Source: Gammaproteobacteria bacterium
Lineage (GTDB): Bacteria; Pseudomonadota; Gammaproteobacteria; Pseudomonadales; Halieaceae
Assembly: GCA_030427485.1 (NCBI GenBank)
Contig: JAUICG010000024.1
Span: 18,263 to 82,262 of the forward strand
DNA: 64,000 bases
Reading direction: 5' to 3'
Shown: positions 1 to 7,636 of the stretch, one piece after another
How the letters are laid out: every line of letters starts with the position of its first letter
How positions within the stretch are numbered: the stretch's first letter is position 1
The notes under the pieces: model-generated
Seen by the model: only the letters and a program-made list of their open reading frames with translations
Told to the model about the DNA's origin: nothing
Database searches by the model: none
Made by a program: the position numbers and the translations under genes

Positions 1-36
1 AGGGCCCATTCCGCCCCGGGCACAGGAGCATATAGT

Positions 37-276
37 ATGTCGGTAGAACACCACGACCTGATACACGAGTTTCCCGAGTTGAAATCGCGTATCCATGAGC
101 TTAAGGTATCGGATCCGCACTTTCGCCGCCTGTTTGACGAGTATCATGAGCTCACCCGTGATATTGAAAAGATGGAGGATGAGGTGACGCCGGTTTCGTC
201 CCGCACGGAAGAGAGCGCCAAGCTACGGCGGCTGCACCTGAAGGATGAATTATATCGATTACTGATGGCCGCATGA
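37..276 (+). CDS. YdcH family protein (DUF465)
   Basis: A 79-residue, highly charged, helical protein of the YdcH/DUF465 family, which are small coiled-coil proteins of unknown function. The family signature is visible in the N-terminal half (HEFPE at residues 10-14, then DPHFRRLFDEYHEL near 26-39) and in the C-terminal KLRRLHLKDELYRLL helix. The length is normal for the family. Its stop codon overlaps an in-frame ATG of the next gene, and the two are probably cotranscribed. The biochemical role is not known; only the family assignment is firm. Confidence 0.85.
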   Translation: MSVEHHDLIHEFPELKSRIHELKVSDPHFRRLFDEYHELTRDIEKMEDEVTPVSSRTEESAKLRRLHLKDELYRLLMAA

Positions 277-290
277 GCCGGGGTATAGCG

Positions 291-605
291 ATGACCCATG
301 AAGCACTACAAGCGGCGTTGGAAGCGCGTCTCGCCGGATTGCAGTCACGACTTTCAAGCCTGAAGGAGGACGCCACCAAATCGCACTCCAGCGATTCCTC
401 GGAGCAGGCGCAGGAGCGCGAGAATGACGAGGTTGTGGATGCGATAGCGAACGAGACCGAGCACTCGATCCGGGTTATCCAGGCCACGTTGAAGCGTATT
501 CACGAAGGCAACTACGGCGTGTGCGAGGCCTGTGGAGAGATTATAGACGAGGCGCGACTGCAAGCCATTCCCGAGGCCACCCGCTGTGTGGGCTGCGTTT
601 CATAG
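291..605 (+). CDS. DksA/TraR-type C4 zinc finger protein
   Basis: A 104-residue protein of the DksA/TraR superfamily, small coiled-coil plus zinc-finger proteins, several of which enter the RNA polymerase secondary channel. The C-terminal half carries CEAC followed by CVGC, the four cysteines expected to hold zinc. It is shorter than true DksA (about 150 residues), so it is closer to the short DksA-like proteins, and whether it binds polymerase is unknown. I chose ATG 291 because a GGGG purine run lies 8 nt upstream; ATG 273, overlapping the ydcH stop, has no ribosome site. It is followed by a terminator-like hairpin. Confidence 0.8.
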   Translation: MTHEALQAALEARLAGLQSRLSSLKEDATKSHSSDSSEQAQERENDEVVDAIANETEHSIRVIQATLKRIHEGNYGVCEACGEIIDEARLQAIPEATRCVGCVS

Positions 606-686
606 GCTTCAGATATTCATTAATTGAACGAAAGTATCTGTCTGTAATTCCATTTTAAAATATCTGATAGATGCTGATATGGCTCC

Positions 687-737
687 GCGGCCGCCGATAG
701 CTCGGCCGCTTTGGGGTCGCGAAACGGCCCCCGTTTT
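687..737 (+). terminator. Putative terminator after the ydcH/dksA-like pair
   Basis: Two adjacent hairpins can be read. The first pairs GCGGCCG (687-693) with CGGCCGC (703-709). The second pairs GGGGTCG (713-719) with CGGCCCC (725-731) around a CGAAA loop, with one T-G wobble, and is followed by CGTTTT. The second has the form of a weak Rho-independent terminator that would separate the small genes from the ribosomal operon. Confidence 0.55.
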
Positions 738-764
738 CCCCCGATAATTAATTTGAAACCCCGC

Positions 765-793
765 TTGACAGAACTTTGGGGCGTCTTTAGAAT
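765..793 (+). promoter_or_regulatory. Sigma-70 promoter of the S10 operon
   Basis: A perfect -35 TTGACA (765-770), a 17-nt spacer and a -10 TAGAAT (788-793). This is the best promoter in the window and lies about 65 nt upstream of rpsJ, as expected for the strongly expressed ribosomal operon. Confidence 0.8.
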
Positions 794-813
794 TCGCGTT
801 CCTTTTTCAGGGG

Positions 814-839
814 GTCCCGCTGCGGGCCTCTGGTTTTTT
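814..839 (+). promoter_or_regulatory. Hairpin and T-run in the S10 leader
   Basis: Within the roughly 60-nt leader between the predicted start of transcription (about 800) and rpsJ lies the palindrome CCCGCTGCGGG followed by CCTCTGG and six T residues (834-839). It resembles a small intrinsic terminator or attenuator. In E. coli the S10 operon is attenuated by ribosomal protein L4 through a longer leader; whether this shorter one does the same is inference. Confidence 0.4.
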
Positions 840-859
840 ATTGTTTGGAGTTACATCAG

Positions 860-1171
860 GTGCAGAATCAGCGCATTCGAATTCGCTTAAAAGCCTTTGA
901 CCATCGACTGATAGATTCGTCTACCCAGGAGATCGTGGAAACAGCGCGCCGTACCGGTGCACTGGTCAAGGGACCGATTCCCCTTCCCACGCGGAAAGAA
1001 AAGTTCACTGTGCTGGTTTCGCCGCACGTCAACAAGGACGCTCGTGATCAGTACGAAATTCGTACCCACAAGCGCTTGCTGGACATCGTCGAGCCGACGG
1101 AGAAAACCGTGGATGCCCTGATGAAGCTGGACCTGGCAGCAGGTGTGGAAGTACAGATTAGTCTTGGTTAA
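860..1171 (+). CDS. rpsJ: 30S ribosomal protein S10
   Basis: Ribosomal protein S10 of the small-subunit head, also a NusB partner in antitermination. The 103-residue product from GTG 860 begins QNQRIRIRLKAFDHRLID and matches the family over its full length. GTG is preferred to TTG 845 because GGAG sits 9 nt upstream and the residues before it are not part of the family. It is the first gene of the S10 operon, directly after a consensus promoter. No tuf or fusA gene lies upstream, unlike the usual str-S10 order. Confidence 0.97.
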   Translation: MQNQRIRIRLKAFDHRLIDSSTQEIVETARRTGALVKGPIPLPTRKEKFTVLVSPHVNKDARDQYEIRTHKRLLDIVEPTEKTVDALMKLDLAAGVEVQISLG

Positions 1172-1196
1172 CTACAGAGAATCGTAGCAAGACCTG

Positions 1197-1216
1197 CTTG
1201 GGGCAGGAGCCCCGAG
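1197..1216 (+). other. Stem-loop in the rpsJ-rplC gap
   Basis: CTTGGGGC pairs with GCCCCGAG around an AGGA loop (8 pairs, one wobble). It sits in an unusually long 122-nt gap between rpsJ and rplC and is not followed by T residues, so it is more likely an mRNA processing, stability or regulatory structure than a terminator. Confidence 0.35.
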
Positions 1217-1293
1217 TGTGTAACGCCCAGTTCTTCTTCAAGAAAGCGGGGCGGCCATAGAGGGTAAGCCCCGTACACTGAGAGGTTAGTAAG

Positions 1294-1929
1294 ATGACTA
1301 TTGGTTTAGTCGGTCGCAAGTCCGGCATGACGCGCGTATTTACCGAAGACGGCGTTTCAATCCCAGTAACCGTAGTGGAGGTCACTCCAAACCGCGTTAC
1401 TCAAATCAAAGAAATCGATAGCGATGGCTATCGAGCGATACAGGTCACAGCGGGCAGCCGCAAGGCCTCCAGAGTAAACAAAGCGCAGGCCGGGCAATTC
1501 GCCAAGGCAGGCGTCGAGGCGGGCAGGGGTTTGTGGGAGTTTCGTCTGGGTGAGGCCGACGAGGCGCCCGCAGTTGGCTCTGAGCTTACCGTGGAGCGTT
1601 TTACAGCGGGCCAGAAAGTCGACGTGGCGGGTAAATCCAAGGGCAAGGGTTTCCAGGGTGTGATCAAGCGCTGGAATTTCTCCATGCAGGATGCCACGCA
1701 CGGCAACTCGCTCTCGCATCGTGCGCCTGGCTCGATCGGCCAGAACCAGACCCCCGGCAGGGTTTGGAAGGGCAAGAAGATGTCCGGCCACATGGGTGCG
1801 GCAAATGTAACCACCCAGGGACTGGAAATTGTCCGGGTAGATGCCGAGCGAAATTTATTGCTTATCAAGGGGGCTGTACCAGGAGCGCCCGGCGGTGACG
1901 TCATTGTCCGTCCCGCAGTCAAAGCATAA
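1294..1929 (+). CDS. rplC: 50S ribosomal protein L3
   Basis: Ribosomal protein L3, an early-assembly protein that reaches the peptidyl transferase centre. The 211-residue product starts MTIGLVGRKSGMTRVF and contains the conserved loop around GNSLSHRAPGSIGQNQTPGRV (near residues 140-160), which includes the Gln normally methylated by PrmB. GAGAGG precedes the ATG. Second gene of the S10 operon, with a long 122-nt gap before it and 18 nt after it. Confidence 0.97.
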   Translation: MTIGLVGRKSGMTRVFTEDGVSIPVTVVEVTPNRVTQIKEIDSDGYRAIQVTAGSRKASRVNKAQAGQFAKAGVEAGRGLWEFRLGEADEAPAVGSELTVERFTAGQKVDVAGKSKGKGFQGVIKRWNFSMQDATHGNSLSHRAPGSIGQNQTPGRVWKGKKMSGHMGAANVTTQGLEIVRVDAERNLLLIKGAVPGAPGGDVIVRPAVKA

Positions 1930-1947
1930 GGTTAGGGGGTCTCTAAC

Positions 1948-2565
1948 GTGGAATTAAGTGTTGTCAAGCCGGGTAGCAGCGAAGCTGGCACAGTATCTGT
2001 CTCCGATGTTGCCTTCGCACGTGAATACAATGAGGACCTGGTTCACCAGGTGGTCACTGCCTATATGGCGGGAGCGCGGCAGGGCACCCGGGCGCAGAAG
2101 AATCGCGCCGCGGTCAGCGGTGGCGGCAAAAAGCCCTGGCGCCAGAAAGGCACCGGGCGCGCGCGGGCGGGTACGTCCAGCTCACCGATATGGCGCACGG
2201 GTGGCGTTACGTTTGCTGCGCAGCCGCAGGATCACTCACAGAAAGTAAACCGCAAGATGTATCGTGCGGCCATGCGTTCGATCATGTCGGAACTGGCGCG
2301 CCAGGATCGCCTGCTGGTTGTTGAAAGCCTCGATATCGAGGCACCCAAGACCAAGTTGCTGGTTCAGCAGTTGGGTCAGTTCGGCCTTGATAACGTGCTG
2401 ATTGTATCGGCAGAAGTTGGCGAGAACCTGTACCTTGCCGCGCGCAATCTGCACAAGGTCGATGTGCGTGACGTCGAAGGCATTGATCCGCTCAGCCTTA
2501 TTGGTCACGACAAGGTGATGGTCACGGTTGATGCCGTGAAAAAAATAGAGGAGATGCTGGGATGA
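1948..2565 (+). CDS. rplD: 50S ribosomal protein L4
   Basis: Ribosomal protein L4, lining the peptide exit tunnel and, in enterobacteria, the autoregulator of the S10 operon. The 205-residue product starts at GTG 1948 after a GGGGG run. The conserved loop near residues 45-90 (KNRAAVSGGGKKPWRQKGTG, then RAGTSSSPIWRTGG) is intact. The stop overlaps the start of rplW by four bases (ATGA), indicating translational coupling. Confidence 0.97.
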   Translation: MELSVVKPGSSEAGTVSVSDVAFAREYNEDLVHQVVTAYMAGARQGTRAQKNRAAVSGGGKKPWRQKGTGRARAGTSSSPIWRTGGVTFAAQPQDHSQKVNRKMYRAAMRSIMSELARQDRLLVVESLDIEAPKTKLLVQQLGQFGLDNVLIVSAEVGENLYLAARNLHKVDVRDVEGIDPLSLIGHDKVMVTVDAVKKIEEMLG

Positions 2566-2858
2566 ACCAGGAGCGCGTATTCCAGGTGCTGGTAGGACCG
2601 CATGCTTCCGAAAAAGCCGCCATCGTGGCTGATGAAAGCAATCAGTATGTATTTCGTGTGGCTGCTAATGCCACGAAAGCAGAGATCAAAAAATCTGTTG
2701 AACAGTTGTTCAAAGTAAAGGTCAGTGACGTAAACACACTGCGTGTCAAGGGGAAGGTCAAGCGGAACAGGTTTGGCTTCAACACGAAACCGACCTGGAA
2801 AAAAGCATACGTGAGACTGGAGCAAGGTCAGGATATTGACTTTGCCGTGGCGGATTAA
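2562..2858 (+). CDS. rplW: 50S ribosomal protein L23
   Basis: Ribosomal protein L23 at the tunnel exit, docking site for trigger factor and SRP. The 98-residue product begins MNQERVFQVLVGPHASEKAA and has the family pattern through KRNRFGFNTKPTWKKAYV. Its ATG overlaps the rplD stop. Confidence 0.97.
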   Translation: MNQERVFQVLVGPHASEKAAIVADESNQYVFRVAANATKAEIKKSVEQLFKVKVSDVNTLRVKGKVKRNRFGFNTKPTWKKAYVRLEQGQDIDFAVAD

Positions 2859-2872
2859 GGAGCAGGAGCGAA

Positions 2873-3700
2873 ATGGCAGTTTTAAAGAGTAAGCCCACTT
2901 CCGCAGGTCGTCGTCATCTTGTCCGGGTGGTCAATGAGGATTTGCATAAGGGTAGTCCTTATGCGCCCCTGCTGGAGAATCAGACCAGGAATGGTGGCCG
3001 TAACAGCAATGGGCGCATCACTACGCGCCATATTGGCGGCGGCCATAGGCAGCACTATCGCGTCATCGATTTCAAACGCACCAAAGACGGGATCCCCGCC
3101 AAAGTGGAGCGTGTGGAGTACGATCCCAATCGCACTGCGCATATTGCGTTGTTGCTTTTCTCTGATGGCGAGCGGCGCTACATCATCGCGCCCCGTGGTG
3201 TGAAGTCCGGGGATGTGCTGCAGTCTGGCTCCGCGGCGCCTATCAAGGCTGGAAACTGTTTGCCGTTGCGCAACATTCCGGTTGGCTCCGTGGTTCATTG
3301 TATTGAATTGAAGCCGGGCAAGGGTGCACAGCTTGCCCGTTCCGCCGGCGCGTCGGTTCAGGTTGTCGCACGTGAAGGCCAGTACGCTACATTGCGACTG
3401 CGTTCCGGGGAAATGCGCAAGGTATTGTCTGACTGTCGAGCGACACTGGGCGAAGTGTCAAACTCCGAGCACAACCTGCGCAAGTTGGGCAAGGCGGGCG
3501 CCAGTCGTTGGCGCGGTGTCCGGCCTACCGTTCGCGGTGTGGCGATGAACCCTGTAGACCATCCGCATGGTGGCGGTGAGGGTCGTACCTCCGGTGGACG
3601 CCATCCTGTGAGCCCCTGGGGTACCCCGGCTAAAGGTTACAAGACGCGCAAGAACAAGCGCACTGACAACCTGATTGTGCGTCGTCGTGGTAAGAAATAA
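2873..3700 (+). CDS. rplB: 50S ribosomal protein L2
   Basis: Ribosomal protein L2, which binds 23S rRNA near the peptidyl transferase centre. The 275-residue length is standard. Conserved features include GRNSNGRITTRHIGGGHRQ (near 42-60) and the C-terminal MNPVDHPHGGGEGR segment with the functionally important histidine. AGGAGCAGGAG lies just upstream of the ATG; the gap to rplW is 14 nt. Confidence 0.98.
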   Translation: MAVLKSKPTSAGRRHLVRVVNEDLHKGSPYAPLLENQTRNGGRNSNGRITTRHIGGGHRQHYRVIDFKRTKDGIPAKVERVEYDPNRTAHIALLLFSDGERRYIIAPRGVKSGDVLQSGSAAPIKAGNCLPLRNIPVGSVVHCIELKPGKGAQLARSAGASVQVVAREGQYATLRLRSGEMRKVLSDCRATLGEVSNSEHNLRKLGKAGASRWRGVRPTVRGVAMNPVDHPHGGGEGRTSGGRHPVSPWGTPAKGYKTRKNKRTDNLIVRRRGKK

Positions 3701-3738
3701 GACCGGTCGTTAGAGCCAAGAGACTAGAGGAATACATT

Positions 3739-4014
3739 GTGCCGCGTTCACTGAAGAAAGGTCCGTTCATTGACCTTCACCTGATGAAAAAAGTTGAAGC
3801 TGCTGTAGAGAGCAACGACCGTCGACCTATCAAGACCTGGTCGCGTCGTTCCATGATTTCACCCGATATGGTTGGCCTTACCATCGCCGTGCACAATGGG
3901 CGACAGCACGTACCGGTCATCATCACTGAAGATATGGTCGGGCACAAGCTGGGTGAGTTCGCGGCAACCCGTACATTCCGGGGCCATATCGTAGACAAGG
4001 CAGCACGGCGTTAA
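3739..4014 (+). CDS. rpsS: 30S ribosomal protein S19
   Basis: Ribosomal protein S19 of the 30S head, contacting S13 and the A-site tRNA region. The 91-residue product starts at GTG 3739 (MPRSLKKGPFIDLHLMKKV) and contains SRRSMISPDMVGLTIAVHNG. AGAGG lies 8 nt upstream. The 38-nt gap after rplB is within the operon and shows no promoter or terminator. Confidence 0.97.
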   Translation: MPRSLKKGPFIDLHLMKKVEAAVESNDRRPIKTWSRRSMISPDMVGLTIAVHNGRQHVPVIITEDMVGHKLGEFAATRTFRGHIVDKAARR

Positions 4015-4040
4015 GCGCTGATCTGTAGCGAGGTTTGGAA

Positions 4041-4379
4041 ATGGAAGTAGCAGCAAAATTGAAGGGCGCACAGATTTCACCACAGAAGGTTCGCCTGGTG
4101 GCGGATCAGGTGCGCGGTTTGAGTGTCGAGGAAGCGCTCGGGCTGCTGCAGTTCAGCAGCAAGAAAGCCGCTCACATTGTCAAGAAATTGCTCGACTCGG
4201 CGATTGCCAACGCCGAGAACAATGAAGGTGCGGATGTCGACGAGTTGAAGGTGTCCAGCATTTTTGTAGACGAAGGTATGACTATGAAGCGCTTGCGGCC
4301 GCGAGCCAAGGGTCGCGCGGATCGCATTTTGAAGCGCAGCTGTCATATCACTATAAAAGTTGCAGACAGCGACCGCTGA
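4041..4379 (+). CDS. rplV: 50S ribosomal protein L22
   Basis: Ribosomal protein L22, whose beta hairpin lines the exit tunnel and is a macrolide-resistance site. From ATG 4041 the product is 112 residues and starts MEVAAKLKGAQISPQKVRLV, the canonical family start; TTG 4035 would add two residues and is less likely. The hairpin region MTMKRLRPRAKGRADRI is intact. Confidence 0.96.
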   Translation: MEVAAKLKGAQISPQKVRLVADQVRGLSVEEALGLLQFSSKKAAHIVKKLLDSAIANAENNEGADVDELKVSSIFVDEGMTMKRLRPRAKGRADRILKRSCHITIKVADSDR

Positions 4380-4396
4380 GTTCAGGAGAAGACTAA

Positions 4397-5065
4397 ATGG
4401 GTCAGAAAGTACATCCAACCGGCATACGCCTGGGAATTGTCAAAGACCATACCTCTATCTGGTATGCCGACAAAAACTACGCGAAGCAGCTGATAACTGA
4501 TTTGGAAGCGCGGGCATACATCGAGAAGGCGTTGGACCATGCATCTGTCAGCCGTGTGGTGATAGAGCGCCCGGCGCAGACCGCCCGTATTACCGTGCAC
4601 ACTGCGCGGCCGGGCATTGTTATCGGGAAAAAAGGCGAAGATGTCGACAAGCTTCGCAAAGACCTGACCCAGAAAATGGGTGTGCCGGTGCACATCAATA
4701 TCGAGGAGATCCGCAAGCCGGACCTGGATGCCAGGTTGGTAGCGCAGAATGTGGCCCAGCAGCTCGAGCGTCGAGTGATGTTTCGTCGCGCGATGAAGCG
4801 AGTGGTGCAAAACGCCATGCGTCAGGGCGCTGAGGGTATCAAGGTGCAGATTGGCGGGCGTCTTGGCGGCGCGGAGATCGCACGCACGGAATGGTATCGG
4901 GAAGGCCGGGTGCCGCTGCATACCCTGCGCGCAGACATCGATTACGCCACTTACGAGGCCGTTACTACCTACGGCATCCTGGGCGTCAAGGTTTGGATTT
5001 TCAAGGGCGAAGTCATTGGCAATGAAGGCCAGGAAGACGCCGCCAAGAAGACAGCAACTAATTAA
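4397..5065 (+). CDS. rpsC: 30S ribosomal protein S3
   Basis: Ribosomal protein S3 at the mRNA entry tunnel, with helicase activity shared with S4. The 222-residue product starts MGQKVHPTGIRLGIV, has the KH-domain motif GIVIGKKGEDVDKLR (near 73-87) and the C-terminal domain through AEIARTEWYREGRVPLHTL. CAGGAG precedes the ATG. Confidence 0.97.
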   Translation: MGQKVHPTGIRLGIVKDHTSIWYADKNYAKQLITDLEARAYIEKALDHASVSRVVIERPAQTARITVHTARPGIVIGKKGEDVDKLRKDLTQKMGVPVHINIEEIRKPDLDARLVAQNVAQQLERRVMFRRAMKRVVQNAMRQGAEGIKVQIGGRLGGAEIARTEWYREGRVPLHTLRADIDYATYEAVTTYGILGVKVWIFKGEVIGNEGQEDAAKKTATN

Positions 5066-5076
5066 GGGTTACGCAG

Positions 5077-5490
5077 ATGCTACAACCAAAGCGTACAAAG
5101 TTTCGCAAGATGATGAAGGGCCGCAATCGTGGCCTGGCAGATCGTGGCAGCAAGGTGAGCTTCGGCGAGTACGGATTGAAGGCTGCTGGTCGCGGTCGCC
5201 TGACTGCACGCCAGATTGAAGCGGCGCGTCGTGCCATGACCCGTCATATCAAGCGTGGTGGAAAAATCTGGATCCGCGTGTTCCCCGACAAGCCGATCAC
5301 CGGTAAGCCGCTGGAAGTACGCCAGGGTAAAGGTAAAGGTAATGTTGAGTACTGGGTAGCCCAAATCAAGCCGGGCAAGGTGCTCTATGAGTTGCAGGGC
5401 GTTTCCGAGGAACTGGCGCGTGAGGCATTTGCATTGGCGGCCGCGAAGATTCCGATCGCTACTCAATTTGTGAAACGGACGGTGATGTGA
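5077..5490 (+). CDS. rplP: 50S ribosomal protein L16
   Basis: Ribosomal protein L16, helping to place the A-site tRNA. The 137-residue product begins MLQPKRTKFRKMMKGRNRG. The segment around residues 80-90 (PLEVRQGKGKGNVEYWV) includes the arginine that YcfD-type oxygenases hydroxylate in E. coli. The stop TGA overlaps the rpmC start. Confidence 0.97.
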   Translation: MLQPKRTKFRKMMKGRNRGLADRGSKVSFGEYGLKAAGRGRLTARQIEAARRAMTRHIKRGGKIWIRVFPDKPITGKPLEVRQGKGKGNVEYWVAQIKPGKVLYELQGVSEELAREAFALAAAKIPIATQFVKRTVM

Positions 5491-5681
5491 TGAAAGCTAG
5501 CGAGTTACGTGCAAAGTCATCTGAAGAATTGAACAAGGAACTTCTAACTCTGCGTGAAGAGCAGTTTAAGCTGCGTATGCAAAGAGCGACCGGCCAGTTG
5601 GGACAGACGCATCTGCTACAGCTTAACCAGCGCGATATCGCTCGAGTAAAAACTCTACTCACTGAAAAGGCGGGTAACTGA
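5490..5681 (+). CDS. rpmC: 50S ribosomal protein L29
   Basis: Ribosomal protein L29, a helical hairpin next to L23 at the tunnel exit. From ATG 5490, overlapping the rplP stop as TGATG, the product is 63 residues, the family length (MKASELRAKSSEELNKELL). GTG 5487 would only add one residue. Confidence 0.95.
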   Translation: MKASELRAKSSEELNKELLTLREEQFKLRMQRATGQLGQTHLLQLNQRDIARVKTLLTEKAGN

Positions 5682-5683
5682 AC

Positions 5684-5950
5684 ATGTCAGGTGCAGAGAA
5701 GCGAACAAGAGTTGCAACCGGCAAGGTTGTAAGCAACAAGATGGACAAGACAATTACTGTGTTGATTGAGCGCAGGGAAAGACACCCTGTCTACGGCAAA
5801 TACATTACGCGTTCTTCGAAGGTCCATGCCCACGATGAGAGCAATCAGTGTGGCATCGGCGATACCGTGACTGTTGCCGAAACGCGCCCTATTTCCAAGA
5901 ACAAGACCTGGAAATTGTTGGAAATAGTAACGGTGGCCACGCAGGTCTGA
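5684..5950 (+). CDS. rpsQ: 30S ribosomal protein S17
   Basis: Ribosomal protein S17, a primary 16S rRNA-binding OB-fold protein. The 88-residue product contains GKVVSNKMDKTITVLIERR and RPISKNKTWKLLEI, both typical. It starts 2 nt after the rpmC stop and ends the S10 operon proper; the next gap is 53 nt. Confidence 0.97.
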   Translation: MSGAEKRTRVATGKVVSNKMDKTITVLIERRERHPVYGKYITRSSKVHAHDESNQCGIGDTVTVAETRPISKNKTWKLLEIVTVATQV

Positions 5951-6003
5951 CCGATAGTTCAGCAGCTATGGCTTAGCGGCGTGGCCGCAAGTGGGAGTAA
6001 GAA

Positions 6004-6372
6004 ATGATTCAGACACAGTCGTATTTGGAAGTCGCTGACAACAGCGGTGCTCGTCGCGTGATGTGCATTAAGGTCCTGGGCGGTTCCAAGCGTCGGTATG
6101 CCCGGGTCGGCGACCTGATCAAGGTCACCATAAAAGAGGCCAACCCTCGCGGCAAAGTCAAAAAGGGCCAGGTGATGACCGCAGTGGTTGTGCGAACACG
6201 CAAAGGAGTTCGTCGTCCCGATGGATCGCTCATCAAGTTTGATGACAATGCAGCGGTTCTCTTGAACGCACAGGAAGCGCCCCTGGGTACCCGTATTTTC
6301 GGGCCTGTTACCCGAGAGCTGAGGGGTGAGAAGTTTATGAAGATCATTTCCTTGGCCCCGGAAGTTATTTAG
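6004..6372 (+). CDS. rplN: 50S ribosomal protein L14
   Basis: Ribosomal protein L14, at the subunit interface and the target of the silencing factor RsfS. The 122-residue length is exact for the family: MIQTQSYLEVADNSGARRVM at the start and TRELRGEKFMKIISLAPEVI at the end. First gene of the spc-type block; GGGAG precedes the ATG. I see no clear separate promoter in the 53-nt gap. Confidence 0.98.
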   Translation: MIQTQSYLEVADNSGARRVMCIKVLGGSKRRYARVGDLIKVTIKEANPRGKVKKGQVMTAVVVRTRKGVRRPDGSLIKFDDNAAVLLNAQEAPLGTRIFGPVTRELRGEKFMKIISLAPEVI

Positions 6373-6398
6373 TCCACCGGATAGGGATGGGTAGAGTA

Positions 6399-6713
6399 AT
6401 GTTGAAAATCAGAAGCGAAGACGAAGTAATTATCCTGGCCGGCAAGGACAAAGGTAAGCGGGGTAAAGTGCGCAAGGTACTGGACAACAACAGAGTTATT
6501 GTGTCCGGCATCAACATGGTCAAGAAGCACACCAAAGCCAATCCGCAGGCCGGAGTTGCCGGCGGTATTCTGGAAAACGAAAGCCCCATTCAGATCTCCA
6601 ATGTGGCGATCTTCAATCCGGGCACCAGCAAGGCTGATCGAGTCGGCTTCAAAATTAGCGGTGATCGCAAGGTTCGAATTTTCAAATCCAATGGCGAGGA
6701 GATTGACTCCTAG
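6399..6713 (+). CDS. rplX: 50S ribosomal protein L24
   Basis: Ribosomal protein L24, an assembly initiator that binds the 5' domain of 23S rRNA. The KOW motif is visible in EDEVIILAGKDKGKRGKV. ATG 6399 (MLKIRSEDEV, 104 residues) matches the usual start; ATG 6387 would add four residues (MGRV) and cannot be excluded. Confidence 0.95.
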   Translation: MLKIRSEDEVIILAGKDKGKRGKVRKVLDNNRVIVSGINMVKKHTKANPQAGVAGGILENESPIQISNVAIFNPGTSKADRVGFKISGDRKVRIFKSNGEEIDS

Positions 6714-6746
6714 GTCCCCGGGCTGGCTAGTCAATAGGTAGAAGAC

Positions 6747-7286
6747 ATGGCAACGTTGAAAGACAAGTACACAAACGAAATAGTTCCTCAGCTCAAAGAG
6801 CAACTCGGTCTGGCGAACGTAATGGAAGTTCCACGCGTTACCAAGATCACCTTGAACATGGGTGTCGGCGAGGCGCTGGGCGACAAGAAGGTATTGGAAA
6901 ACGCCGTTGCGGACATGGAAAGAATTGCCGGGCAGAAGGCGGTGGTTACCAGGGCCCGCAAGTCTATCGCCGGCTTCAAGGTTCGTGATGGTTGGCCCAT
7001 CGGCTGCAAGGTAACCTTGCGCTCAGATCGTATGTACGAGTTTCTGGAGCGACTGATCAGCGTGGCAATTCCGCGCATCAGGGACTTCCGTGGCGTAAGT
7101 CCGAAATCATTCGACGGCCGCGGAAACTTCGCTATGGGCGTCGCTGAACAGATTATTTTTCCGGAAATCGAGTACGACAAGGTGGATGCTCTGCGTGGTC
7201 TGGATATCACCATCACCACCTCAGCTCGTACGGACGATGAAGGCCGCGCACTGCTGCGTGCTTTCCAGTTCCCCCTGAAGGATTAA
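6747..7286 (+). CDS. rplE: 50S ribosomal protein L5
   Basis: Ribosomal protein L5, which binds 5S rRNA and contacts the P-site tRNA. The 179-residue length is standard. Conserved segments include VPRVTKITLNMGVGEA (near 28-43), KSIAGFKVRDGWPIGCKVTLR and IIFPEIEYDKVD. It lies 33 nt after rplX, the place where S8 binds spc mRNA in E. coli; I did not find a convincing S8-site mimic here. Confidence 0.97.
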   Translation: MATLKDKYTNEIVPQLKEQLGLANVMEVPRVTKITLNMGVGEALGDKKVLENAVADMERIAGQKAVVTRARKSIAGFKVRDGWPIGCKVTLRSDRMYEFLERLISVAIPRIRDFRGVSPKSFDGRGNFAMGVAEQIIFPEIEYDKVDALRGLDITITTSARTDDEGRALLRAFQFPLKD

Positions 7287-7298
7287 GAGGCACTATAG

Positions 7299-7604
7299 AT
7301 GGCAAAGAAATCGATGATTGCGCGCGAGACCAAGCGTACACGGGTTGTTGCTAAGTACGCCGCAAAGCGGGCGGCTCTGAAGGCGGTACTGGTGGATACC
7401 CAGGCTTCCGACGACGAGAAATGGGAAGCGCAGATCAAGTTGCAGAAGCTGCCTCGCGACGCCAGCCCGATTCGCCAGCGACGACGCTGCCAGATCACTG
7501 GTCGCCCACATGGTGTCTACCGTAAGTTTGGCCTCTGCCGAAACAAATTGCGTGAAGCTGCGATGCGCGGCGACGTGCCCGGTCTTGTCAAGTCTAGCTG
7601 GTAA
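7299..7604 (+). CDS. rpsN: 30S ribosomal protein S14 (zinc-free type)
   Basis: Ribosomal protein S14. The 101-residue long form lacks the paired CxxC zinc motif and so is the C-minus, zinc-independent type (RRRCQITGRPHGVYRKFGLCR near residues 62-82). It follows rplE by 12 nt. Confidence 0.97.
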   Translation: MAKKSMIARETKRTRVVAKYAAKRAALKAVLVDTQASDDEKWEAQIKLQKLPRDASPIRQRRRCQITGRPHGVYRKFGLCRNKLREAAMRGDVPGLVKSSW

Positions 7605-7636
7605 GGGCTCGGATTTTCTACGGAGATGAATAGATT

